From NCBI GenBank assembly GCA_003952965.2, contig CM025851.1:28050936-28114935 (forward strand): a DNA stretch of 64,000 nt, in the 5' to 3' direction. This stretch comes from Morella rubra (taxonomy: Eukaryota > Streptophyta > Magnoliopsida > Fagales > Myricaceae). Under the pieces are notes generated by a model that saw only the letters and a program-made list of their open reading frames with translations, ran no database searches and was not told the DNA's origin. Position 1 is the first letter of the stretch. The number at the start of each line of letters is the position of its first letter. Positions 14,262-24,315 of the stretch are shown here, piece by piece. A program made the translations under genes and the position numbers.

Positions 14262-14396
14262 GTTGTTTTTTGGGACCACATTTTGACAGCATTTTGGTTG
14301 TTTTTTAGGACCACATTTTGACAACACTTTGGCTATTTTTTTAGACCACATTTTGACAGGAATTTGGTTGTTTCTTGGGACCACAATTTGACAACA
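14262..14396. repeat. short tandem repeats, about 4 units
   Basis: A unit of about 36-40 bp recurs four times, each built around ggaccacattttgacagcat followed by a TTTGGTTGTTTTTT-like spacer. A related lone copy lies at about 13840-13865 (gattttgacagcattttgg). Internal tandem repeats of this sort are frequent in MULEs. Confidence 0.8.
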
Positions 14397-14682
14397 TCTG
14401 CGTATAATATTGAGAAATAGTCTAAGAGATCACTTTAATACACAAAAAGTACATCAATTTCATTATGCATCTAGATTTTACATACAACTTGCTATTACAC
14501 TTAAAAAGCAAGAACAATTAGTCTAGAACATAATACATTTCATTGAGCCAATCAACATCTTCCTATTACATTAACCACCGAAAAACACAAGTGACATCTA
14601 CCTAATACATTACAAAATTACCATCTATAATCAATTATTGACTAACACAACTCAAAACAATCTACCCTATTACATTTAAAAA

Positions 14683-15164
14683 TTACTCCGAAGTTGTCTT
14701 CACCCAAAGAGCACTGATGACAACAACGGCAATCCAAGAGAGCCCCATCGTGTATTTCAGCCTTTTGTTTGTAATCTTTAGGTCTGACTTCTCACTTTTC
14801 AAGGCTTTTATCTTTTTCGTCAACATCGGCCGAGCCTCCATCCCACAAGGGCAAGTTGGAGGATCATACCACAAAAAGAAGTTGCACGACTCCTGTTTCT
14901 ATTGACGTATTCAAGAAGGTAGATAAGTAAAAAACTATGTGAAAATTCTTTGGACATATACACATTTAGGAAACAAGTTGGTTGAACACTTACAGATTTT
15001 TCATTCCAATTCGCACACCCAAGGAAGCGTCGTCCAGGGTTGAAGTCAGTCAATGAAATCTTCAATAGTGCTATCAATCCACAACGACATAGCACTGACC
15101 CATGACCTCCACTAGCAATGACGGAAGATGACGAATGTGAGCTGTATGATGATAATAAAAACAC
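14683..15164 (-). CDS. GRF zinc-finger protein with C-terminal membrane anchor, MULE cargo
   Basis: Two exons on the minus strand, 15164-14994 and 14892-14683, joined by a 101-bp intron with donor gtaagtg and acceptor aacag; the frame is kept (phase 0) and gives about 126 residues. The joined product holds a GRF zinc finger: C26-x-C28-G, then NPGRRFLGC (C50), then C60-NFF-x-W-x-D. After that come a Lys-rich, probably coiled-coil part (about 80-103) and a hydrophobic segment (about 105-121, WIAVVVISALWV). This is the domain order of the plant family often called At4g04775-like. The extreme 5' end is uncertain: the frame opens at a GTG (15164) and I see no in-frame ATG before the upstream stop, so the first codon may be mutated or lie in another exon. 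It is convergent to the transposase and lies next to the right TIR, which could serve as its promoter. The function of such transposon-carried GRF genes is not known to me. Confidence 0.75.
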
Positions 15165-15751
15165 ATCTTTTATGTTGAAAAAAAAGGCATTTCAAGAACT
15201 ATCAATACTATTGATGTATTATGAGTATAAAGTAGACATTTTACTAGGAAGCATCGTGTAAACAAAATAGCAAATATTTACCAACATTGAATAAATGGCC
15301 ATTAACATAGAAAGTATGCATGCCCCTTTAGGTTCAAAATATACGACACCTAACTTCTAAACTATGAGAATAGTAACAAAAGAGGAGCTATCAACTTATT
15401 CTTCACCAAATTATAAACAATCATAAGGGGACCTAGAAAATTTTCATATTCATATTGGAAGGCCCTATTCCAATTGAGATCATCAATGACCATAACGCCG
15501 AATTAAAATGTCAGATTAACGCATCAATTAAAAAATGTCGCCTGAGTACCGTTATATAGTTCATCTGCCAAATTATCGTCTGTAAAAAGCACCATTCACA
15601 ATAAACAAAAAACAAGTACATAGCAGGCATTGCAGAAATTTATCATCTTATTTCTTCACTTGAAACAATAAAAGCGTACTGTCTCGGGAGAGATTGCAAT
15701 ATAGAACTATACAAATGAATGATTTTGGAGCATTGAATAGTATCAGCACAA

Positions 15752-16007
15752 TTTCATTTAACCTTGTGGGAGCTACTGGTCGTTTAGGGCATTCGGTTCA
15801 AATCGTGTGCTGATGTGGAAATGGTTTGCTTTCGTGGAAAATAGAGGCTGACGTGGAAAATTATTCCGTTAGTTAGACTAACGGAAGGTAACGGCTGGAC
15901 TATTTTTCAAGTATAGAAAGATCAAGGACTAAAAAGTTGAAACATTAAGTTTTATGACTAAAAATGAAAATGGGTGAAAAACCTAGTGACTAAAAAGCAA
16001 ATTTCTC
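15752..16007 (-). repeat. MULE right terminal inverted repeat
   Basis: Reverse complement of the left TIR with scattered substitutions and small indels. It lies about 590 bp upstream of the minus-strand GRF reading frame, so the promoter normally found in a Mutator TIR would point toward that gene. Confidence 0.92.
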
Positions 16008-16016
16008 TTATTTTTA

Positions 16017-17514
16017 TTTTTATTTTTAAAGCCAAGAACAGAGTTCAGTACACGACCTACATCTCTAAGGCGGTTTGTACAGCTAGTCACATTTAAGAAC
16101 ATGAGGGATAACTTAAAAGTTCTTTATTCTCTTTGCATATATTGCTAATTATGATATATGCGTTTCTCATGCCATCAAAAGCATTTGGACACATGACACT
16201 TCAAAGGATGACTAGTGAGGGTATCCGGAGTTTTCCTGCCGACATGAGTTTTCTTCCAAAACGAAATTAGATTAAGGCTGCATCTGTTTCGCCTGAAAAT
16301 GTCTTCTTTGAAAATATTTTCAGTTTCTCTTGTATTTGGTAGGGGCGGAAAATAGATGTCAAGTTAGTCAACGAAAAATTTTACCTTGCAAGGCTGAAAA
16401 TGATTTATCTTTTCAAGAAGGGTAAATCATTTTTCAAACTGTTTAACTCTTTGTCAATCATTCACATTCTCAATCTTGACTAAATCAAAGCACCCAATCA
16501 CCTTCATTGCACGTAAAAGGGCAAATCTAACCGCTTGGATTTTGTTTTAAATAAAACTTATATTATATTTTAATTTATCTACATGTAAATGACCTAAATA
16601 ATTATTATTTTTTAAAAAGCCACATATATAGCTGATGTGTCTGAAAATGAGCAACATATGAATTTTTCATCCATAGGGGAACAAATATGTCCGCTTGTAT
16701 TTTGGTTTAAATAAAAATTATATTATATTATTTTTTAATTTTTAATTTTTAATTTTTTCTATTGTTATATGTTTAATTTATCTAAATGTAAATGGCCTAA
16801 ATTATTATTACTTTTAAAAAAACCACATATGTAGCGGATGTGTCTGAAAATGAGCACTTATGAATTTTCCGTTCACATATAACAACAAATCCAAGTGGAG
16901 GTGTAGATTCATAAACGGAGGAACCACAGGTCTCAAAATAAAAAAAAATTTAAAGCACGAGTCTCGATTCCAAAATGGCATAAAGCACAAGTATGTGATA
17001 TATATTTTCCTCTTTTTTTTTAATATCTCTTTTGACAATGACAAATTGAAACTAAGGGAAACATCACTTAAGCCCTTCAACGATCAATACAATTTCAAAT
17101 AGAGGTCTAAACTACCACTTTTGACATATTGAGCCCACAAACTACAAAATTTCATCAATTTGCTTTCTTAAAAATGATCTAACGATCAAACTCGTGCTAC
17201 ATGTGTTATGAATAAGCTACGTGAAACTATTTTGATGCTCAGATTTTATTTCAGTGCGCAATTTGATTCATTATGGAAGTTAGAGGATTTAATGTATCAA
17301 GATTGGCAGTTTATACCTCTATTTACAAGTGCATTGGTAATTAGAGGGTTCATAGTGATTATATTACAAAATATTCTTTAAATTTTTAGGTGACAACCAA
17401 AGACTATATACTCATTTTCAAGGAGTTAGCCAAACATCAAAACTTGTTTGATTTTTACTGCAAATATTTTCTTTATTTTAAGCCAAAACAAACGCAGCCA
17501 AAGAGAGCTCGCGA
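16017..17514. other. intergenic DNA with a duplicated repeat block
   Basis: No gene seen. Two imperfect direct copies lie at about 16527-16668 and 16694-16870 (shared words include atgtgtctgaaaatgagca and catgtaaatg-acctaaat). The part at about 16850-17010 resembles the right half of the element at 60877-61587 (words such as gtctcgattccaaaatggca), so this is probably the remnant of a non-autonomous transposon of the same family. Confidence 0.5.
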
Positions 17515-17547
17515 TCAGGACTGGTTAAAGGATGGAATCATTTCATT

Positions 17548-17555
17548 CCCATGCG
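17548..17555. repeat. hAT target site duplication, left copy
   Basis: cccatgcg, repeated exactly at 21312-21319. Eight bases is the length made by hAT transposases. Confidence 0.93.
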
Positions 17556-17780
17556 CAGGGGGGGAGGGAAGGAGGGGCCAGTGGGGGCCGTGCCCCCCCC
17601 CCCCCCTTAAAACCCCCAAAAGTTTTGTAAAAAACATTTTTTTTGTACATACATTTAGGGGTTGACTGAAAAAATTAACATAGAGCCCTCCAAAATTTTA
17701 AATTTTTATTTGGTCTCCAATTTAAAGTTCACAACATTGAAAAAAATTACTACAGCCAACATGATAGGTGCCTAGAAAGG

Positions 17781-17903
17781 TGAAATTCAGGTGAACATTG
17801 AATACATCAATTTTAAAAGGTTTGAAGTGACAAAAATCTAGTGAAATCTGGCTGAACACTGAACACGTGAATTGTAAAAGGCTTGAAGTGACAAAAATCT
17901 ATT
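17781..17903. repeat. tandem duplication, 2 x about 61 bp
   Basis: Two imperfect copies, each ending gcttgaagtgacaaaaatct or a close variant (first copy to about 17842). It lies in the 5' non-coding part of the hAT element. Confidence 0.8.
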
Positions 17904-18587
17904 TTTTGTCTGTAATTCTTTCCTCTACACGCTACTTCTCTCACACACTAATGCCAATCCAATTTTTCGTTGATCTCTTCTCATTCTGCGTTGCCTTGCT
18001 ATCTCTTTTCATTTTGTGTCTAGCTCTCTTCCACTCAAAGTCTCAAAGCGAGCTGCTGCAAAGGGCAAATTGTTGCAAAGGGCGAACTGCTGTAAAGTGC
18101 TGAGTGCAACTGTAAATTGTGGTGTGGTTCGTGTGGAGCTGAAAAATTTGTATATTTAGTAAAACTCATTTCTCTTTTCTTTATAGATGCTGTTATTGTT
18201 AAGTTTTCAATTTTTTTACTTTTTACTTTGGAACTTTAGATTACATCAAATTAAATAGCTGTGAGCCTGCAATTTGAGTTATTAGGTAATATTTGTAGGG
18301 AATTACTGATTTAAGAGTTGTAAAATTGCGTTGCACTCATTTTGATTGTAATTTTTGTTATTGTATAGGCACTTTGGTGGTTCAATTTCAAATGGTATCC
18401 ATTTAGTTGAAGAGAAGTGTTAGAGTCCATTTAGTTACAAATTGATCAAAATTTGTTGATAATATGATAATCTCTTATATTGATAATTTGTTACAAAGAT
18501 TGGAGATAAATTTTGCCATGAGTTGTTTAGCGAGAAAATCTTAAAACTAATAAATAGATAATTTTTCAGGAGTCTTAAATTGCATCA

Positions 18588-20973
18588 ATGAGCAAGCCAA
18601 AAACAATTGATGCTTTTTTTAGGAAAAAAGGTGCTGACTCGAATTCAGAAGTATCTTCTTCAACGTCTAATCCTCAAATTTCAATTCCTGAGCAAGGTCC
18701 TACTAAAGTTCAAAGAATTATACCTCAAGAAATTGACATTTCTACTCTAGAACGTGATTCGGGATTACGTCCTCAGATATGAGAACATCCAATTAATCAG
18801 CAAGATGAAATTAAATGAGCTTATCTTAAGGTTGGTCCCTACCAATTCACTCATTCTCATGGTTCTGAGTATCCACTTTCTAGACCTGAAAGTCATCCTT
18901 AGGGATTTCAATCATCCTGGTATAAGATGTTTTATTAGTTAGAATATTCTCCTTCAAAGGATGTTGTATATTTCTTGTCATGCTATCTTTTTAATAAAAA
19001 GCCAACTGGACGTCCTGGAGCTAATGCATTCACTATTAATGGATTCCGTAATTGGAAAAAATTCGTGATGGCAATAATTGTGCTTTTTTGAGTCATATGG
19101 GTAAAGATCCATGTTCACTTCACAATAATGCTTTTAAGTATTGTGATGCTTTGATGAACCAATCTCAGCATATTGATAGGGTAATGGAGAAGCAAACTTT
19201 AACACAAATAAGGGACAATCGATTATGATTGACAACTTCAATCAATTGTATTCGATATTTAACTTATCAAGCATGTGCTCTTAGAAGCCATGATGAGGAT
19301 CCCCAATCAAAAAATCGTGGCAATTTCCTTGAGTTGATAAAGCTTATATCGAAGTAGAACAAGAATGTTGATGAAGTTGTCTGAGAAAATGCTCCTGAAA
19401 ATGCTAAATACACTTCCCATCATGTCCAAAAGGAGATTCTACATGTCTTGGCAACTAGGGTGCAAAGTATAATTTGAGAAGAGATTGATGATTCAAAATT
19501 CTGTATCATTGTGGATGAAGCTCGGGATGAATCTAAAAGAGAGCAAATGACTCTTATTTTGAGGTTTGTTGATAATGAAGGATGTTTAAAAGAACGTTTT
19601 TTTGATATTGTGCATGTTAAAGATACAAGTGCCTTAACTCTTAAAAATGAAATATCTGTTGTTCTTGCTCGTCACAATCTCAATATACAAAATATTCATG
19701 GGCAAGGATATGATGGTGCTAGTAATATGCGTGGTGAATGGAATGGATTACAAGCCTTATTTCTTAATTATTGTCCTTATGCTTATTATGTGCATTGTAT
19801 GGCTCATCGATTACAATTGGCATTAGTTACGGCATCAAGAGAAGTATTTTCAGTTCATCAATTTTTTACAAAGTTGAGTTCCATTGTTAACATTGTGGGT
19901 GCCTCTTGTAAACGCAATGATGAATTGCATGCCCTCAAGCAGCTGAAATTGCAGAGTTGATAGCTGTTGATGAACTTGAAACTGGAAGAGGTATAAATCA
20001 AATTGGTACATTAAAACGAGCTGGGGATACAAGATGGAGCTCTCATTTTAATTCTATATGCACTGTGATAAGTATGTTCAATGCAACTTTGAAAGTTCTT
20101 GACAATATCATCATTGATGGATCCACTTATTCTCAACATGGTGATGCCGATGCAGCATACAAGGTTATGATATCATTTGAGTTTGTATTTATTTTGCATT
20201 TAGTGAAATAAATCATGGGATTTTCTTACTGTTTATGTCAAGCACTATAACAAGAAACTCAAGACATTTTGAATATTATGCATTTGGTCAAAACTAAAAA
20301 AGAGCTTATTCAAGAGTTGAGAGAAAATGGTTGGGATGCCTTTATTGAGAATATGAAGTCATTTTGTAAAAAACATGATATTGAAGTTCCTGATATGAAT
20401 GCTCTGTACAAGTCAGGTCGAGCTAAGTCTCAGAATCAACAAGATCATGTTACAATTGAGCACCATTATCGAATTGACATATTTGTGGCTGCAATTGACT
20501 CTCAATTACAAGAACTAAACAGCAGGTTTAGTGAAAAAGCAACAAACTTCTTATTCTTAGCTCGACCTTGGATCCTAAGGCTAAGAATGCATCTAACTTC
20601 TTCAATATCGATGATATTTGTAGACTTGTTGACAAATTTTACCCTGAAGATTTTACAGAGCATGAAAAGATTCAGTTGAGATATCAATTGTAAACCTTTA
20701 AGTGTGATGTGTCTCACATCCGATTTCAAAAGTTTGTCTACAATTTCTGAGTTATGTCGAAAATTGGTGGAAACAAGAAAGTCAAAGATTTTCTATTTGA
20801 TTGATAGATTGATTCGTCTTGTGTTAACTCTTCCAGTTTCAACAGCTACTACAGAGCGAGCTTTTTCAGCCATGAAAATCATTAAAACAAGACTTCACAA
20901 CAAGATGAAGATGAATTTCTTGCAAATTCTTTGGTTATCTATATTGAGAAAAAAAAATTGTTGCAACTATTAA
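18588..20973 (+). pseudogene. decayed hAT transposase, zf-TTF / ZMYM1-like type
   Basis: Starts with an ATG at 18588 (MSKPKTIDAFFRKKG, the usual start of this group). The TTF-type zinc-finger region is at about 18900-19010 (WYKMFY, stop, LEYSPSKDVVYFLSCYLFNKK). The core follows at 19511-19960 (IVDEARDESKREQM, then GQGYDGASNMRGEWNGLQ and YYVHCMAHRLQLAL), with a probable intron at about 20164-20246, and the C-terminal hAT dimerisation region at 20821-20970 (TLPVSTATTERAFSAMKIIKTRL). Stops and frameshifts occur throughout (for example 18780, about 18937, 19227, 19357 and 19957). Such proteins bind the element ends and cut and paste it in the nucleus; this copy cannot be functional. Confidence 0.92.
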
Positions 20974-21021
20974 CACAAAAATGTTAATAGATGATTTTGA
21001 CTCTTGAAAGAGTCGTCGAGT

Positions 21022-21150
21022 TGTTCTGTAATAGGAAATTAGTATTCTTTTGTGTACCTTTTTCATAGTATATCTAAATAAGATATATTTTTGTGGACTG
21101 TAATAGGAAATCGGTATGCTTTTGTGTACTTTTCTTAAGTATATATACAA
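21022..21150. repeat. tandem duplication in hAT 3' end
   Basis: Two imperfect copies that each begin ctgtaataggaaat and continue with tcttttgtgtac or gcttttgtgtac; the second begins at about 21097. Subterminal repeats of this kind are common in hAT elements. Confidence 0.7.
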
Positions 21151-21311
21151 TCAAGTTGATAAGATAATTTTTCTGTACTGTTTTAGTTTTAAACGAAGGT
21201 TAACTTAAAACAAATTACTGTTGTAAATTTTTTATATCTTATAATATTTAAATTTTATTTTTAATAATATTTTTTAATTAGTCTGACCCACCTAACAAGA
21301 AAATCCTACTG

Positions 21312-21319
21312 CCCATGCG
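21312..21319. repeat. hAT target site duplication, right copy
   Basis: cccatgcg, identical to 17548-17555. Confidence 0.93.
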
Positions 21320-21544
21320 GTGCCTTCAAAGATTCCTCAATAGTGAATACCTGAGTATCGGAATTAATTTCAACGGCTAGGAGTACTTGACGGCTATTGG
21401 AAGGCTTTAATTCCTCTGTCGGCAGCACTCGTAATCGCTAACATCCCCATCGACACTTTCAGTCTCGTCAAAGAGGTCAGATTCTAGGGTCCAACTACGA
21501 CTGGTGAGGTGAACTTCCCCAACTTCAGGAGCCAACCCCATCAT

Positions 21545-23505
21545 TTCAAAACCTTCTTCTTATCTTTTAGGTTATGGAGAGAGAGCAAATTAGGAGGAAG
21601 GTGATCTGCATTGAACATCAGAGAACAATGAAAACAGTAGTTTTACTTGACTGCTAGTTAACCTCTCTGATCAGTCACCTATCAGGAAAATACAGCTCTG
21701 TTAGTCTCCGGAATGCATAGATGAAGTTCTTCCCGAGGGATCTCAGTGGGGTTTGAGGGGCTGTAGACCTTTCTTTTACTGGAAAAAGTCTTGAAAAGTT
21801 GTCGCGCACTCGGTCAGGATCCCTTGCACGTTTAGTAACGCATTAAGGACGTCTTTGATTTCAGGTCCCAAATCCAACTTGACATTCTAAAACATTCACA
21901 TCTGATATTTCAGTAGAAGGGAATTAACTCACGTCTGATTAGAAAGAAAGGAAAAGGCCGGTACAAGGAAATCTAATGTAGGGACGCATTACTCTTTTGT
22001 GTTATGTTTTTTAATGAGTCTCTGTCGATTTGGGTATTTTCTTACTTCTTTTTGTTAGGCCATAGATTTGGGTATTCCTTTTCACTTTGGACCACCTAGG
22101 CCACCCGGCCGTGAACTACTGCAAACCGTGCCCGCAAAGATGTCAATGCCTAGTGGGTTACCACTTTGAAGCTGGCTCCTCCGCTAATATGGGGTCCTTA
22201 ATCCAACCACAAGATTAAAATAGTGAAGTGCCACCGAAGGATCAGGCCTTGAGCTAACAAAGTCCTCCACATCCACACATGTACAGCAGACAGAAATCTA
22301 GAGAGAGAAAGAGGGGGGAGGATAGGGAATAGGGGTTATAAATAGCTAGCTCTTATTCTCAATTTCTTGTCCTCCCTCCTTTTGCTAGCTAGGCGGATTT
22401 GAGCCCTCTTAAGTGCTCAACAAAGATAATCCTATGGCATTTTGAAGGGTTCCTGAAAAAACAAGAGTTTTCAGTCAAAAGAGCCCCTCAAAATCGTACC
22501 TTGATTCCTTCATCATTGCCAACCGAAGAATCTCTCGCAAATGGCTTGCACTAGCAAACAAAATCGAAATAATATTAATACAGGGTAGTGCAGAAGTATA
22601 GTACTATTGTTACTCATGTCTCTTTATAACATCTTGTGCAAATTGCTTTCAGTAGCAAGCAAAATCAAAGTAAGAATACACGTAGTTTCCCTAGTATAAT
22701 ACAATGATCACCATATATATATTTCTGTCTACGCACAATATTATACACATCGTAAGAAACTAAACAATATTATCATGAGCGGGATTAAGGTGGTTTTAAT
22801 CAATATCGATCGTTAGAAAGAGAAGGAGAAGGGGAAACAGAGAGATACATATCAAAAATCTGGAGCAAAGTATCACTGTTCTGAGGTTTGGATCCTTGGT
22901 GCGAATGCACAGAAACCATAACTCGATCGGTAGTCCTGTACGTACTAGATAGATACAGTAATTTATGATCAACCAATTAGAGGTGAAGGAATGTAGCGAA
23001 TTTCATTTTTGCTCTCTAAGGTTTGGTTCCATCTCCTTCAGTGTCGTAGAGAACTTTCGGGCAAACGAAGATAGGTGTGAATTATCATAATAGCTCGTGA
23101 AATATGACGAAGTAACAGTCGCTAGCTAAAGCCTTTCGAGCACAGCTTTTAGAGCAAAACACTGAGGTCAAATGTTGGATTCGTACCAGAAACGTCTTGT
23201 CATACGTTGGCTAGTGGGCGTGTACAAGATGTCTCGCACTATGGTAATTACGGGTTCTACTTTAGTTCTGGCATTGACGATTTTCAAAGTAAAAGATATG
23301 CAGAAGAGAGGAGAATAGTTGCATGGACATGCAAAATAGAGTTATGGATCGCCTCAAGCAACAGAGGAATATACTTGCGTCCAGTCTCTTACAAGTAGAA
23401 ACTTGGCAAACATCATCATAGGAATCGTTTACAATATGCCCTTTTAATTGTCCATTATTGTATTTAGAAGAATTGATGTGTCTGCACTATGTGTTAGCCG
23501 ACTCT
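21545..23505. other. upstream region of the CEP gene, no supported protein gene
   Basis: No reading frame of note. A TATA-like motif (ttataaata, 22337-22345) is followed by a CT-rich leader and by a short imperfect hairpin at about 22439-22494; this could be the start of a non-coding transcript. The rest is unannotated promoter-type DNA of the CEP gene. Confidence 0.4.
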
Positions 23506-23509
23506 AGGT

Positions 23510-23518
23510 CTATATATA
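23510..23518 (+). promoter_or_regulatory. TATA box of the CEP gene
   Basis: ctatatata, 152 bp before the ATG at 23671, followed by a CT- and CA-rich leader (ctctctcacaaacacatact) as is usual for plant 5' UTRs. Confidence 0.7.
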
Positions 23519-23670
23519 CCCGCGCATACAATAGCTGCCTGCCAAGCCTTCCTTCTATTTCTCTCTCACAAACACATACTCACACAATATCCGAAGCTTT
23601 TATCTTCTTCGGGTACTCGAATTCATTTCAGAAAGAAGAGAAAAAAAAGACTCATTCCCCTCGATCTCTC

Positions 23671-24060
23671 ATGGCCACGTTCAAACTCATTTTCACGAGT
23701 GTTTTTCTTCTTGCATTAGTTTATTCTCATGAGCTTATTCGCGCAGATGGAAGGCAGTTAAGGCCACAAATGAATAAGAAATGTGAGAATTATGGGACTG
23801 TGTGCGACAAGAACGCCACAGAAAATGGGAGGAACAGCGGCAATAATCTCAACTGGCGCCGTGGCATTTTCAAGCATGAAGCAGTTTCTGAAACCGCCGA
23901 TCCCACAGGTGGTCAAAGCCCTGCCGATGCCAATGTCGAACCGAGCCACCAACCCATACCGGCAAACGGTACTGATGATTTCCGACCAACTGTACCAGGC
24001 CACAGTCCCGGTGCTGGCCATGCTAAACCCCCGCGAATCATAGATCCAATATTCCCCTAG
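23671..24060 (+). CDS. CEP: CEP (C-terminally encoded peptide) precursor
   Basis: A single exon of 129 residues. The start ATG lies in a good context (ctcATGGC), 1-25 form a hydrophobic signal peptide (FIFTSVFLL-type core), the middle is variable and hydrophilic with two cysteines (C38, C45) and possible N-glycosylation sites at N48 and N99. Residues 103-117 read DFRPTVPGHSPGAGH, which is a full CEP domain: the prolines at peptide positions 4, 7 and 11 are those hydroxylated in known CEPs. Known CEPs are secreted 15-residue signals that act through CEPR-type receptor kinases in root growth and systemic nitrogen demand signalling. The domain is present once and is followed by 12 more residues (AKPPRIIDPIFP), so processing must occur on both sides. 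Upstream longer reading frame to 23458 covers the 5' UTR and TATA box and is not coding. A hairpin MITE begins 43 bp after the stop. Confidence 0.93.
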   Translation: MATFKLIFTSVFLLALVYSHELIRADGRQLRPQMNKKCENYGTVCDKNATENGRNSGNNLNWRRGIFKHEAVSETADPTGGQSPADANVEPSHQPIPANGTDDFRPTVPGHSPGAGHAKPPRIIDPIFP

Positions 24061-24103
24061 ATATATTTATTGTGTCCACGTAAATGCATGGGGTACGGAC
24101 TTA

Positions 24104-24315
24104 GAGTGATTTTCGAAGATGTCTTAAGGGATGGTCTGCATTTTATCTAAAAAATTTAAGGGTCTTAGTCAACTCACGTCATTTAATGAATTGAGACTAA
24201 TCTGAATATATTTGTACAAGCCATATTATTTATTAAAAGACGTAAGTTAATTAAGACAGTTAGATTTTTTAGATGAAACACAAATCATCCCTTAAAACAT
24301 CTTCAAAAATCCCTC
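24104..24315. mobile_element. hairpin MITE just downstream of the CEP gene
   Basis: A 212-bp element whose two arms pair over about 90 bp: left gagtgattttcgaagatgtc, right (reverse complement) gagggatttttgaagatgtt, followed on both sides by taagggatg and atctaaaaaat. It is flanked by ctta on both sides (24100-24103 and 24316-24319), which includes the TTA duplication of PIF/Harbinger-type MITEs. It lies where the CEP 3' UTR is expected. Confidence 0.8.

Larger units (their letters stand above)
8112..16007 (+). mobile_element. Mutator-like element (MULE) with long TIRs
   Basis: A 7.9-kb class II transposon. The ends are imperfect inverted repeats of about 256 bp (8112-8368 and 15752-16007) that begin gggaaatttgc on the left and, read inward, gagaaatttgc on the right. 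The flanks tcattttta (8103-8111) and ttattttta (16008-16016) agree at 8 of 9 bases, as expected of the 9-bp duplication made by Mutator transposases. Inside are a decayed MULE transposase (plus strand), an RG-rich tail, a possible LTR fragment, tandem repeats, and a GRF zinc-finger gene on the minus strand. The transposase carries several stops, so the element is not autonomous now. TIR identity is still high over more than 200 bp, which suggests moderate age. Confidence 0.92.
17556..21311 (+). mobile_element. hAT transposon with exact 8-bp target duplication
   Basis: A 3.76-kb element. The left end starts caggggggga and the right end, read inward, starts cagtaggattttc; the rest of the right TIR has decayed, but gacccacctaacaagaaaatcct just inside is typical for this hAT group. 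The G/C runs at 17556-17606 match the usual start of plant zf-TTF (ZMYM1-like) hAT elements. The 8-bp duplication cccatgcg flanks it without mismatch. It encodes a decayed transposase (18588-20973). It interrupts the minus-strand reading frame 17515-21544. Confidence 0.92.
17515..21544 (-). pseudogene. unrecognised minus-strand reading frame split by a hAT element
   Basis: A coding-like frame starts with a double ATG at 21544 (start MMGLAPEVGEVHLTSRSW) and reads 39 codons to DYE at 21428, where one base seems lost. The next frame continues from 21428 (VLPTEELKPSNSRQ, later AVEINSDTQVFTIEE) to the hAT insertion at 21311. Inside the hAT it meets TAG two codons after the target site. If one target copy and the element are removed, the frame runs on at 17547 for 10 codons and stops at TGA (17517-17515). 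The residues are acidic/serine-rich in the first part. I do not recognise the family. A CT-rich leader with a possible acceptor (ttcaatgcag, about 21610) lies upstream, which fits a 5' UTR intron. It may be a fragment of a larger gene or a small dead gene. Confidence 0.5.

Noticed and set aside
23207..23398. Frame upstream of the CEP gene
   Set aside because: Lies before the CEP TATA box, no motif, not conserved in style with the CEP precursor.
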